NCBI RefSeq assembly: GCF_024204685.1
Contig: NZ_CP100350.1
Span: 2,830,501-2,894,500, forward strand
Source of the DNA: Gilvimarinus sp. DA14
GTDB lineage: Bacteria > Pseudomonadota > Gammaproteobacteria > Pseudomonadales > Cellvibrionaceae
Reading direction: 5' to 3'
Length of the DNA stretch: 64,000 nt
In this document: positions 9,001 through 15,102 of the stretch, piece by piece
Layout of the letters: each line of letters starts with the position of its first letter
Position numbering within the stretch: position 1 is the stretch's first letter
Position numbers and translations under genes: made by a program
The notes under the pieces: model-generated
Told to the model about the DNA's origin: nothing
The model's database searches: none
Seen by the model: only the letters and a program-made list of their open reading frames with translations

Positions 9001-11850
9001 AGTCAATCCGTGACTCGTTCGGGTATGAGTTTAAGCACTGACTCCAACGGCGTTACGTTCTTTAGTGGTGATCGAACCGAAGAACAGGGGCTAGAGGGCT
9101 CTATTGCGCAAAGTAACGGTAGCCTGATAAATGCTGGCACCAATGCAGTCTTTGATGCGGGCAATGACATTACCATTGCCGGCAGTAATGTTGCGGCTGA
9201 AGACGACATTTCTCTCTCAGCCGAAAACAATATCAATATTGTCACCAGCGTAGAGGGAAGCTCCACTGCGACAGAAGACACACTGATTAAAGACGGTTTA
9301 ACTATCCGTGCTAATCACAATATTGGCGATGCGGTAGATACGATTGGCGCCCTTGGCAGTGGCGACAATGCTGTCAGTGATGCCAGCGGAGCAATGGAAG
9401 CCGCCGATGCGATCAGCAATATCGGCGCTAGTGCCAGCGCTCATCTTGGGCAAACCACGACCACCACCCGCAACACCGCCGACAGCCAAGAGGCGATAGG
9501 ATCAAACCTTGCGGCCGGTGGTAATGTCACCATCGACGCCGGTAATACGGCTACGGTAAGCGGCTCCACCGTCAATGCCGAAGGTGATATTGATATAGAC
9601 GGCAAAGACGTCAATATCCTTGCTGCCGATAATACTTACACCAACACCAACAGCACTGAATACTTGCAAGTCGGGGCGACCTTACAGGCCACCAGCGGTA
9701 ATGCCAGCCTTACCGCCGGGTTTAGCCAGTCTGAATCTGACCTCACGGATACCATCATCACCAACACAGGCTCGGTGCTCAATGCCGGTGGCAACCTCAA
9801 TGTAACCGCTGAAGACGAGCTGACCGTGACCGGTAGCGACATGAACGCCACCAATATTGCGCTTGCCGGGCACAATGTCACGATTAATGCTTCTGAAGGG
9901 CTGGAAGATTCCAGTTCGGATTCAGAGCACTTAAGCGCCGGGGCGGGTATTAACTTTGGCTCAGAGGGCATTGGCTTTACCGCCAATATGGCCATGGGTG
10001 AGAGTGAGTTAGACAGCACGACAACGACGCGTCAAAACAGCCACATTACTGCCACGGATAATCTCAGTATCACTAGTGCTAACGACACCACCATTGAGGG
10101 CGGCAACTTACAGGGTGCCACCGTCGACATGAATGTGGGCAACAACCTTACCGTGGCTTCGGTACAAGATATTGGCATGGTGGAAGGCGAACAATGGGAC
10201 GTGAGCGCCAGTATTACAGTCGGTGCTGGGGTTTCCGGCGGTGCTAGCGTGGGCTACGGTGAAACAGAAGGCTCCAGCGCCTGGGTGAGCGAGCAGACCA
10301 GCATCATTGGCTCTGAATCCGTCAACATAAATGTCGGTGGTCACACTCAAATCGACGGCGCACTGATCGCCAACATCGATGAAAACGGCGAAGACCAAGG
10401 TAACTTGGTACTGGATACCGGCACCATCGGTTTCAGTGACATTGAAGATCACGACGAATATGAGAGCTTCTACCTTAACGTTGGCTTTAGTACCGGTGGC
10501 GATGCCGGTGCCAACAGCAACACCGGTGCCAGCCAAGATGAGCAAGGACCAAGCTGGACAGCGCAGGGTAACTACGCCGATCACGATTACCGTCAAACCA
10601 ACTACGCCACCGTGGGTAATGGCAATATCGTTGTACGCGACGACCCCGATGTCGATCTGTCGGGTTTAAACCGGGATGTCGATAGTGCGCAGGTTACTAC
10701 TAAAGAGGATTCTACTAACGTTGATGTGTATGTGAGTAGTACGGCGATTGAAGCGATTGGTGGGTTGTTTGCGGAGGATGATCCGGAGACGGCGGAGAAC
10801 GAAAATACGCTTGAGCGTTGGGGGAGTAACCTGAAGGATATTGTAGCGGTAGATACTTACACCGCTATGGGTCATAAGGTTTCTCAGCTAGCCAATCCAG
10901 AGGAAATTGCAGTAGGGTGGGAACAGACGAAAAAAACATTAGGCATTACATCCGAGCCGCCACCCCAGTTAACCGCGTCCATGCAGCGCCGTAATGACGA
11001 AATCATCGAAGAGCAAACGGCTAAAGTCGCAGCTAGATATGGTGAGGAAGCCGCACAAAATTTAGATTTCCTTCATGATGAGACGGGTGCGATCGTCGGT
11101 GCCGAATACAACGGTATGCCTCTGATTGCGAATGACGATGCGGCGCAACAACTTGCGTCAAACTTAAAAGTGAAAGAAGAAGACTTAGCGCGTCGAGAAG
11201 GTTACGACAGCACTCTAGCTTCGAATCAAGAGCGCATTGATAGTGCCGAAGCCATGCTCGATGAACCAATATTACCTAGTCCAGAATTTTATGGTGCCAT
11301 CGCATTTAGCAATCAAAATATTTCTGATATCAACCGTGAAATTGTAGGGGGTATTAGGTTGGAGGATACCATCGGAGATAATATTGGAATGTATTACCCT
11401 GTTGATGGCGATGGCGTATATTCTCTTTCAGGGCCAGTAGTTTTGGGGACGCGGACAATAGCTTTGGGAGGAGATTTAGGTATGGGGCCAGGAGTTACTG
11501 CTGCGCTCAGCTATAACTGGGACCATCATGGCAATGCTGCGATTCATTTCACGCTTGGAGGTGGCGGCGATACCGGAAGTGGTGGTGTTAACATTACTTA
11601 TCAGAGTACTACTGCAAATAATATATTTGACCTTGAAAGGTGGGCTGGGCAAACTCAAGTGGGGGGTGACTTAATTTTGGATGTGGATAAAGGAAAAGTC
11701 TTTGGTGATGGGTTTACGGGAAACTATACGGCCTTGGGGTTAGACTTTTTGCCTGCCGACATTCCGATAACCTACTCAGGTCACGTCACATATACGTGGC
11801 CGATATTAAACATAAAAGACCAAAGAAGAGAAAGTGGAAAAGATGATTGA
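1..11850 (+). CDS. Filamentous haemagglutinin / CdiA-like two-partner-secretion exoprotein, 5' partial
   Basis: The reading frame is open from the first base of the window (GCC CGG GTA GAG...), so the true start, the secretion signal and the TPS domain lie outside; the GTG at 25 is only the first in-frame start codon. About 3,949 codons remain. Up to about 5,300 bp the protein is a monotonous run of 20-25-residue repeats of the type LNN-x-x-G, as in FhaB/CdiA beta-helices. A polar Gln/Ala/Glu-rich linker lies at about 6,200-6,500. A conserved FHA-family block follows at about 6,780-7,150 (FLGSDYLLNAIGYNPDKTQK, then TADQAASLTDDIVW). A second haemagglutinin-repeat region runs from about 7,200 to 10,200. 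The block with LNRDVDSAQ at about 10,660 is typical of the end of the conserved shaft. After it composition drifts towards AT and the sequence is unfamiliar, as in variable toxin tips. It should be exported by a TpsB partner, which is not in the window. Family call is sure; toxin activity is inference. Confidence 0.9.
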   Translation, partial: ARVEASELVLSATETVNHGLLLAADEQAASKLAITTDTLSNSGHIESYNGVATVQGGVIDNSGVVAQTQGQTLRLEADTLNNTGVLAGDGELTVIAEGQLHNQGEIAGTGSGAVSLSAAELINEQGLLSASTLDIQAGQLNNLAGEINANTLGITTQQLVNDTATILAANLAIEAADVINRADADGQSYLSADTLTLDANTLNNTATVQGQQLTLDAHALTNREGTILATGEQGESLRLLAAQVDNSGGLIEAHGEHLSIGAALINQQGTLLHTGNGVLTLSDIDNSAGQVATQGALQLDATDVNNSQQGLIQVAGAAQVSATRLNNQGGTLVAGQGLSLNVDEVQNTDGGLVLSQSTQTDDFFWSGSTWNNQYGTLEIHSADQTLQLDGFNNASGTLYHAAAGTLTLESLADWNSGDGVIVSDGDIEVQAQQRFTNSGTLAANSIEISATEMENQFDGFINAGWMSLDAQTATNFGTVQTGQFSLRSGVLRNQATPAGDGSYEGGLLMVTSEQNNAFSLNGNNLENNAGARLQLHSASNHMDGQVINQGVVAALGEGELSFNGLVNHQGVVYSGGSITVAQGNWDNREGEVRAEGAVNVDASALNNTNGIIQAATGLNINADTLINTDGSVFSENAIALSLQNTLDNSRGAVLAESGAVTIQADTLLNERGFIEQAGQGNLVLKLASVLNNTGGQINTENHLLIDSAQIINNAFAPSGEDDRQAIINAEHTTLTAEQLSNSGGYIQGQEFLSLDINQIDNRAGTLIAMGEGSGSFTLQSELLDNRNGGSLQVFQHDLSLVGLELDNTGGIIEHRGQGLFTANSESVLRNAGGVIQSAGDITLNAASIDNTDGAIAGRGVTLTAENTIHNANEGYIAGDTLNLSAQWVDNTNQGIVASVGEGEDTLSLNVNKFSNHYGTVRNSSTHWDFVFGEIDNENGTVIHTGSGLFNLDHPDTLTLTGTVASTGDIHVSASDLHSTGNLLADGDMTLDITGAVINAGQAIIRAGEELSVTVGGQIDNSGGITAFSGFDLTASGALNNSGIIVTDSQNATITASRVSNSGDIAHNGTGAFTLNTTQLDNGLLPGAAAVQSVASSQSESTNEPAGTLKTGGTLAASGVVLNNNGVISASTLQWTDFDTLVNQSLGRIEAGSIQLSGNALDNAGQLVATGTSGSMDLAVATLTNRTGATLASNSQNQSFMGDVINSGSIVHAGTGVLKLGNAGVMNISGGTVSTAGTAQLSGSITGAGTVSAAERISITGVGTFTNTGSTLYSQGDIDISAAVNNQQGVLIADGVLDIDTNGTIENNHGHLQGGRVQLNASRLNNTGGGKILSTSGGSGYISVGSLNNQGGSIIANNASFSVATSGALNNTDGSIQHTGGTLTVTADSGLNNTSGKIQSAGTLRLRGGPIENDNQGLLSGAVLDINTSALTNSNQARIIGTGSGTSEIMVSSLTNSATMSAGGSGFNVDVANTFNNTGGTLAFTGTGLLGLTFNQYQSDSDSNIRSNANLSLQTTQALGNAGDISAGGFLSVYAQSFNNASSGQVDSGNVLAIDTEDGSFSNAGTVSAAEALEVKTSNFSNSGTLASDNILYLDMDTLNLGSGKIEAKGLLDIQVINSVNLGANESLVSEGSLILASEGSIFNGGTISANGDVTLTSQGLTNDVSAVISSGATAELNITGNLNNSGTIESSSNVIVNAENVLNNHSIRAGNNLELFADNIANQNNAVLYSGTSMTLGVSDTLNNYYADILSLGTISIGGKSAGSSANVIQNTGGTINSSTDMSLSAQSVVNSTEGVSEEYLGLTDTTEDSTYVAFQEKWGNGAETSEGQALLSGMTITEGFHPGSVPLQKDLQFYDKKLVTEKEYFTTVVRTEGKRAGLISSGGNMAFYNADVINAFGNITVGGNLTAQGAKLASFNTAKDQTDVITTTYDEYHVEYDAYDTDANGMETYREEYRFVGYKNRNQEESVEGADVKYGQINVAGSMAASFEQDISFEGSSSLDGVDERSINVNNTAETVGRLQDKQDEYASVTGDGGRNGQKGNTNQSQRQYADQETGRDGDATAGGDKEIHVNILSRQAEDATAKQAQAQQAAASTARPTQERAEAGDDFVQQQLQDLIARYTPEPEVSAAEQAQGSDAGVDGTGAQQQALADGESTPVAGTQVDGNTEVEASNTNTEGGSHTLPAENTDQLAEFKSRAAEQGKEVVLTPGGQYVMVDPKKPDASGAQSPTGVEISTAPADYNPEHLGGLYVENTAPEGQYLVETRPEYTEYGNFLGSDYLLNAIGYNPDKTQKRLGDAFYETQLVNQALVGQANLSFGAYGVSDEARMQHLMDNAIAANGSMELAVGIALTADQAASLTDDIVWMVEEEVNGETVLVPRLYLASLSQDDMLANDSALRVGGNVYVESGGNITFNENVRSRGTMNFSADGAIDQNANLTSLSGLGLTAGETLTNTGTLQADLLELTAGGDVTNLGSLGADRGLWVNSEGGSIINSSVADMVSGGTLSLTAQQDIINQQGYLEGVDVALTTELGDIVNRTEFEQLEYSTAWSQGVKTKVGEASVIVSHNSLSLDAGNNLELQGSSLSADSFIALRAGNDIQLEAIEKKSTYQSLHHDSEGSRVEYQVANIQSGGDLLVDAGRDINAEGTQFGAGGFASISAGRDINLEAVANSRHSRFDYGDRKGEREVITHTQANVIGDQGVSLKAGQDINLTGSNVISENGNIRLHAERDTNLVAVTDSEYHYSYERKDKSFGRSETRESESYDETVVGNNVLAGGQVFINTALDEENDQINLLSSRDVNIVGGNISGTDVTIGAGQDVNLVASEEVHTSFERVRSSGFGGISGSSDKVTDGAALQVGTSVTASDNATILSGRTTTLAASGVNAGEDIEIQTGLTDDSGDLNLLAMNETTYHKEEHTSRSFSLNIDSSSVSWSKEDKNETDNINQVSIGSVLNAGNNVTVNSRNDVNIQGGLVNAGKAVGIKAAGDINVTAATSNSQQSESQSVTRSGMSLSTDSNGVTFFSGDRTEEQGLEGSIAQSNGSLINAGTNAVFDAGNDITIAGSNVAAEDDISLSAENNINIVTSVEGSSTATEDTLIKDGLTIRANHNIGDAVDTIGALGSGDNAVSDASGAMEAADAISNIGASASAHLGQTTTTTRNTADSQEAIGSNLAAGGNVTIDAGNTATVSGSTVNAEGDIDIDGKDVNILAADNTYTNTNSTEYLQVGATLQATSGNASLTAGFSQSESDLTDTIITNTGSVLNAGGNLNVTAEDELTVTGSDMNATNIALAGHNVTINASEGLEDSSSDSEHLSAGAGINFGSEGIGFTANMAMGESELDSTTTTRQNSHITATDNLSITSANDTTIEGGNLQGATVDMNVGNNLTVASVQDIGMVEGEQWDVSASITVGAGVSGGASVGYGETEGSSAWVSEQTSIIGSESVNINVGGHTQIDGALIANIDENGEDQGNLVLDTGTIGFSDIEDHDEYESFYLNVGFSTGGDAGANSNTGASQDEQGPSWTAQGNYADHDYRQTNYATVGNGNIVVRDDPDVDLSGLNRDVDSAQVTTKEDSTNVDVYVSSTAIEAIGGLFAEDDPETAENENTLERWGSNLKDIVAVDTYTAMGHKVSQLANPEEIAVGWEQTKKTLGITSEPPPQLTASMQRRNDEIIEEQTAKVAARYGEEAAQNLDFLHDETGAIVGAEYNGMPLIANDDAAQQLASNLKVKEEDLARREGYDSTLASNQERIDSAEAMLDEPILPSPEFYGAIAFSNQNISDINREIVGGIRLEDTIGDNIGMYYPVDGDGVYSLSGPVVLGTRTIALGGDLGMGPGVTAALSYNWDHHGNAAIHFTLGGGGDTGSGGVNITYQSTTANNIFDLERWAGQTQVGGDLILDVDKGKVFGDGFTGNYTALGLDFLPADIPITYSGHVTYTWPILNIKDQRRESGKDD
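10651..11850 (+). other. Variable C-terminal region of the exoprotein (candidate toxin tip)
   Basis: Downstream of the conserved LNRDVDSAQ block the sequence stops being repeat-like. It contains a helical, charged stretch (about 10,980-11,270), then a Gly-rich, beta-like tail with a WDHHGN motif at about 11,518. No VENN pretoxin motif is present, and I recognise no nuclease or deaminase signature. Codon use becomes more AT-rich towards 11,300-11,850, matching the next gene and unlike the upstream shaft. This is the pattern expected of exchangeable CdiA-CT modules, but function is not shown by sequence. Confidence 0.5.
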
Positions 11851-12361
11851 TTTTATTTCTGAAATTTATCAGGTTATGGGCGTCATTGTTGCCATTTTTT
11901 GCTTTCCTCTGGTGATCTTTTTTATAATATCAGTATATTTTAAGGTGTTCAGGAGAAATAGAAAAAAGTCAGTTAATTTTGCTGTAGCCTTTGTTGTAAA
12001 TCTAGCGTTAATAGGGGGAGGTAGTTTTTTACTTAAAGCTTTTTCAGCCATAGCTGTTATTAATGAAATAGATGAAATAGCTAGTGGTCATAACTTTTCT
12101 GTAAAGATTAACAGTGTTGATTTTTCATCAGGTGAGGAGCTGGTGGAAGATTTTGTTAGTCGTAATGTCCCTCCTAAAGTTAGTGGGTCCCATCCTACGA
12201 AGAAGATCTCTGTTGAGATGAAATCTTCGCTAGGCGAAATAGAACTAGAGCTCTTTAGAGATTCTCGAGAACATAACCTCTATTGGGTATGGTATACGGG
12301 TTATCGAGGAACTCATAACGGTAGCTTTTTAGTTCAAACAGACTTATTTTCTGATTATTAG
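11843..12361 (+). CDS. Small membrane protein, possible immunity partner of the exoprotein tip
   Basis: The ATG at 11843 lies inside the last codons of the exoprotein gene (8-bp overlap), with a GAAGAG-type ribosome-binding site about 12 bases upstream; a GTG at 11834 is an alternative start. The product has about 172 residues. Two hydrophobic segments (about residues 8-32 and 45-67 from the ATG) are followed by a polar C-terminal half, so it is probably an inner-membrane protein with a soluble domain. I do not recognise the family. It is AT-rich like the exoprotein tip, and translational coupling to a CdiA-like gene is the usual place for an immunity gene. Membrane immunity proteins exist for pore-forming or membrane-active toxins. 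It could also be an unrelated cargo gene. Confidence 0.6.
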   Translation: MIDFISEIYQVMGVIVAIFCFPLVIFFIISVYFKVFRRNRKKSVNFAVAFVVNLALIGGGSFLLKAFSAIAVINEIDEIASGHNFSVKINSVDFSSGEELVEDFVSRNVPPKVSGSHPTKKISVEMKSSLGEIELELFRDSREHNLYWVWYTGYRGTHNGSFLVQTDLFSDY

Positions 12362-12464
12362 TATTCGAGGTCCGCGAGACATATGGGGTCGTTGATTTTT
12401 GAGGGTGGTTTGGTTATTTTCGATTTCTAAGGTTAGGACAATTGATTTGTTCAAGGAGGAGCAA

Positions 12465-12512
12465 ATGCCCCGTCTTCAGATCAATAACAGAGAGATTGGG
12501 GTCAGGTCTTGA
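12465..12512 (+). pseudogene. Start of an ORF interrupted by the RAYT element
   Basis: A strong AGGAGG Shine-Dalgarno (about 12454-12459) precedes an ATG at 12465. The frame reads MPRLQINNREI and then enters the left inverted repeat of the transposable element (from 12499), stopping at 12510-12512. This may be the stump of a gene cut by the insertion, or simply a fortuitous start. Confidence 0.3.
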
Positions 12513-12523
12513 ATTGTGAATTC
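12499..12523 (+). repeat. Left terminal inverted repeat of RAYT element (25 bp)
   Basis: The 25 bases GGGTCAGGTCTTG...GAATTC are the exact reverse complement of 13383-13407. They sit 27 bp before the transposase start codon. Confidence 0.85.
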
Positions 12524-12549
12524 GACGATTGACTGCTAATCTGATTCTT

Positions 12550-13404
12550 ATGGCCAGACCGCTACGCATAGAATTTGCCGGAGCTCTCTATCATGTCACT
12601 TCACGGGGTGATGGTAGGGAAGATATCTATCTGAATGATGAGGATAGAGCAGTCTGGCTGGAAGTGTTGGGTGAGGTTTGCAACCGCTACAATTGGGTTT
12701 GCCATGCCTACTGCCTGATGAGTAATCATTATCATATTCTGATAGAAACCCCAGAGTCTAATTTGTCCGTGGGAATGCGCCAACTAAACGGTGTTTATAC
12801 GCAGCGTTTTAATCGGCTGCATTCCCGTGTAGGCCATGTGTTTCAGGGGCGCTACAAGGCGATTCTTGTTGATAAGGAATCCTACTTGCTGGAGTTGGCG
12901 CGTTATATCGTTTTAAACCCTGTTCGAGCGAGAATGGTCCGAAAAGCCCAGCAATGGCGCTGGAGTAGTTATCGAGCAACGGCTGGATTCGAGCCGGTAA
13001 AACCTTGGTTAAATGTCGATTGGTTGCTGAGCAGTTTTGCTCGCCGACGAAAAACCGCTTGTGAGCGCTATCAGCGCTTTGTGGAAGAAGGGAAAGGGCA
13101 GCCATCACCGTGGGAAAGTTTAAAGAATCAGGTGTTTCTAGGAAGTGAAGCATTTGTTGAGCAGATGCAAACGTTATTGGATTCTGATAAAAGCTTAGAT
13201 GAGGTACCAAGCAGTCAAAGGCGCCCATTCGCTAAACCACTGAGTGACTATGCAAGATCAGCCGAATCACGCAATGAAGCGATAGTAGCCACCTGGCTTT
13301 CGGGTGGGTATAAAATGAAAGAAATAGCTGAGTACTTTGGGTTACATTACTCTTCTGTGAGTAAAATAATAAAAGCCCACGAGAATTCACAATTCAAGAC
13401 CTGA
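12550..13404 (+). CDS. REP-associated tyrosine transposase (Y1/IS200-like, RAYT family)
   Basis: About 284 residues from the ATG at 12550 (MARPLRIEF, the usual RAYT N-terminus); an upstream in-frame start at 12529 adds an atypical extension. The catalytic HUH motif is visible as NHYHILIETP (about residues 59-68). The catalytic Tyr is probably in the following segment (Tyr in GVYTQRFN or GRYKA). The block ARYIVLNPVRARMV and the WRWSSYRA signature are characteristic of the family. The C-terminus (IAEYFGLHYSSVSKIIK) is a helix-turn-helix of the DnaA/ParB-like kind often appended to RAYTs. The gene looks intact: no frameshift and all motifs present. RAYTs move or maintain REP-type repeats. The last residues are encoded by the right terminal repeat. 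Confidence 0.9.
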   Translation: MARPLRIEFAGALYHVTSRGDGREDIYLNDEDRAVWLEVLGEVCNRYNWVCHAYCLMSNHYHILIETPESNLSVGMRQLNGVYTQRFNRLHSRVGHVFQGRYKAILVDKESYLLELARYIVLNPVRARMVRKAQQWRWSSYRATAGFEPVKPWLNVDWLLSSFARRRKTACERYQRFVEEGKGQPSPWESLKNQVFLGSEAFVEQMQTLLDSDKSLDEVPSSQRRPFAKPLSDYARSAESRNEAIVATWLSGGYKMKEIAEYFGLHYSSVSKIIKAHENSQFKT

Positions 13405-13407
13405 CCC
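13383..13407 (+). repeat. Right terminal inverted repeat of RAYT element (25 bp)
   Basis: Exact reverse complement of 12499-12523; it contains the transposase stop codon (TGA, 13402-13404). Confidence 0.85.
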
Positions 13408-13472
13408 TATTCTTTTCATGAATAAAATCAGAGTTACACTGCTTTTTTCGTGTAACTTATGTGAGGGTTTTT

Positions 13473-13916
13473 ATGATTAAAAGGATAGTTAAGTCTGTAA
13501 GATACGCTAATACTTTGAACAAAGTTGATAGAAAATGTTTGGATAAAAATTGGAAGGAAGTGATTGAATTACTAAATAAATGTAGGGCGATATTGGGAAA
13601 AGATAATGTTACAACTTCTATTTTGACTGCTACGGCTTATTTCCAGTTGCTTGATTGGGAGTCTGCCTCTAAGTATATTTCATGTGCTAAAAACATTTGT
13701 GAAAATAGTAATCGACTAAATAAAGACGAAAAGAAATATTTGATAACTTATTTGAAAGGTATGGAGCTAACTATAACTTCCAGAGGAGATGAAAGTGTTG
13801 TGTATGATGGTCTAGATTATTCATACAATGAAGATAATATTGATTCCACATTTAAGACACGGTTCTTTTTCAAAAAATTTAAAGAGCCAGCTGCTGATTC
13901 CAATTACAATCAATAG
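13473..13916 (+). CDS. AT-rich orphan protein, helical (TPR-like)
   Basis: ATG at 13473 with GAGGG about 6 bases upstream (a GTG at 13461 is the alternative); 147 residues. The protein is strongly basic at the N-terminus (MIKRIVKSVR) and helical in the middle, with a pattern like one or two tetratricopeptide helices (WKEVIELLNKCRAIL, then AYFQLLDWESASKYI). No signal peptide or membrane segment is seen. I do not recognise the family. It is much more AT-rich than the core genes, like the small gene at 11843, so it is probably part of the same horizontally acquired stretch; an orphan immunity gene is one possibility. An 8-bp-stem hairpin (13432-13457) lies just before its ribosome-binding site. 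Confidence 0.55.
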   Translation: MIKRIVKSVRYANTLNKVDRKCLDKNWKEVIELLNKCRAILGKDNVTTSILTATAYFQLLDWESASKYISCAKNICENSNRLNKDEKKYLITYLKGMELTITSRGDESVVYDGLDYSYNEDNIDSTFKTRFFFKKFKEPAADSNYNQ

Positions 13917-13933
13917 GATCATTGAGATCATTG

Positions 13934-13948
13934 GGTTCAAGTTGAACC
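13934..13948. repeat. Perfect 7+7 bp inverted repeat
   Basis: GGTTCAA-G-TTGAACC, preceded by a direct repeat of GATCATTG. It lies just after the orphan gene at 13473-13916. It could be a protein-binding site; nothing nearby explains it. Confidence 0.4.
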
Positions 13949-14054
13949 TGCTACAGTTTAACGGGCACTTTTAATAAGGGACAATTGTGCCCTCAGTAGT
14001 GTTTGAGGTTTCTACAAAAAAACGGGCTTAGAAATTGGAGGCATATTTAGCCTC

Positions 14055-14090
14055 TTCTTATGGTCAGACCACTACGCATAGAATTTTCCG
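14055..14090 (+). pseudogene. Remnant of a RAYT transposase 5' end
   Basis: The bases around 14060 (TTCTTATGG, then CAGACC and CTACGCATAGAATT) match the start region of the transposase at 12546-12581 with a few substitutions; similarity stops abruptly after the CCG at 14088-14090. This is a fossil of a second, related element rather than a working gene. Confidence 0.7.
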
Positions 14091-14181
14091 CGCAAGTTCT
14101 GGCGACAGTTCACTTAATCGCAAAACCATTGATTTTATAAATTTAGTTTATGAATTAGTCTGACTTATAAGTATCTCGAGC

Positions 14182-14205
14182 CAAATGGACAACGTTGTCC
14201 ATTTG
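14182..14205. promoter_or_regulatory. 24-bp perfect palindrome, candidate operator
   Basis: The half-site CAAATGGACAAC is followed directly by its exact reverse complement, centred on AACGTT. Length, symmetry and the central CG resemble LacI-family operators. The nearest downstream gene is the lipoprotein at 14529, and the site lies just left of duplication copy A, so copy B lacks it. The regulator is unknown. Confidence 0.5.
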
Positions 14206-14528
14206 TGCGGTCCTGTGCGCTGTGTCACATCTTCGGTTTTGGCGTGAGAAGCTCTGTTTATTTGTGACGAAATCGCGGTTAACATTCCTCTCGCGTATCC
14301 GTTTCTTATGAGAGCAGAAAATGGATATGGTAAATAAAGAATAATAACTACTTAAATAGTTTTGATTTGGCTTTGGCCAATAATCCCTGCAAGGATGCGA
14401 GAATACTTTTAAGGATGAAGCCTACCTTCCCACAATTCAGTTTTATTTTTTTCACTTTTAGTGATTTCGCGGTGCGTATTTCGCATTCGCGTGCTGTGTT
14501 GTGTTTGATAAAAAATATGGAGACCAAG

Positions 14529-15077
14529 ATGCATATGAATGCTAAGTTAATGACAGCGCTTATGGCCCTTGCACTTTCTGCGTGCGGTGGAGGCGGTAGT
14601 TCCTCTGGTGGATCCGCTTCGAGTGTTGCTTCTACTGCCCAGTCCAGTTCATCAAGTGTTGCTAGTTCTGAATCTACAGAATTCAATGAGATTATGGGGC
14701 TGTACGATGCTTCATCTGGAGTAGATAACAACTATTATTACATCGATTCCAGCGGTACCTTGACGGCGTACAATTATTTAGGCGACGGCGCAGATGCGGG
14801 CGACAATTGTTACCGCGAGGCTGTAGAGGATGACGTAAACGCAGATATTACAGGATCTAGCTTAAATGCAGAGTCGTCCGGTGATTACTCGATTGATATT
14901 GGGGGCAATACCGTCACGTTAGAAATGACGGGTGATGAAATTACCCGAATCTCGGCGGGTGGTATCTCGGCAGGGGGTAGCATGTCGTTGACGCTCGGCG
15001 GTGTCTCTTTTCGTTTGACGCCGGATAGAGCAACTGACTTGTCGATTGATGACATTACCAGCATGATGTGCGAGTAA
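14529..15077 (+). CDS. Lipoprotein of unknown function, paralogue 1
   Basis: The ATG at 14529 is preceded by GGAGA with good spacing; upstream in-frame starts lack this. The 182-residue product begins with a lipoprotein signal peptide ending in the lipobox LSAC, followed by a Gly/Ser-rich linker typical of Cellvibrio-type surface lipoproteins. A compact acidic domain of about 120 residues follows, starting near FNEIMGLYDASSG, with YYYIDSSGTLTAYNYLGDG and one pair of Cys residues (NCYREA and the near-terminal MMCE) that could form a disulphide. I do not recognise the domain. The protein should be anchored in the outer membrane or periplasm. It is duplicated at 15504 with near-identical C-terminal DNA, and each copy is followed by the same terminator. 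Confidence 0.75.
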   Translation: MHMNAKLMTALMALALSACGGGGSSSGGSASSVASTAQSSSSSVASSESTEFNEIMGLYDASSGVDNNYYYIDSSGTLTAYNYLGDGADAGDNCYREAVEDDVNADITGSSLNAESSGDYSIDIGGNTVTLEMTGDEITRISAGGISAGGSMSLTLGGVSFRLTPDRATDLSIDDITSMMCE

Positions 15078-15102
15078 AGTTTTCGGCTACAGCGATAAAA
15101 AA

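Larger units (their letters stand above)
12499..13407 (+). mobile_element. RAYT (REP-associated tyrosine transposase) element, about 909 bp
   Basis: A single transposase gene is bounded by perfect 25-bp inverted repeats at 12499-12523 and 13383-13407. The right repeat overlaps the last seven codons and the stop codon of the transposase. No target duplication is evident, which fits single-strand Y1 chemistry. A degraded piece of a related transposase start lies at 14055-14090, so more than one insertion has happened here. Confidence 0.75.
13917..14528. other. 612-bp gene-poor stretch before the first lipoprotein
   Basis: It holds the GGTTCAA inverted repeat (13934-13948), a GGGCAC/GTGCCC hairpin (13963-13992), a transposase remnant (14055-14090), a 24-bp perfect palindrome (14182-14205) and, from about 14225, the upstream part of duplication copy A. 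No convincing coding frame is seen. Confidence 0.6.

Noticed and set aside
14341-14528. Longer lipoprotein 1 start at 14367
   Set aside because: It places about 54 residues before a perfect lipoprotein signal peptide and lacks a ribosome-binding site, whereas 14529 has GGAGA.
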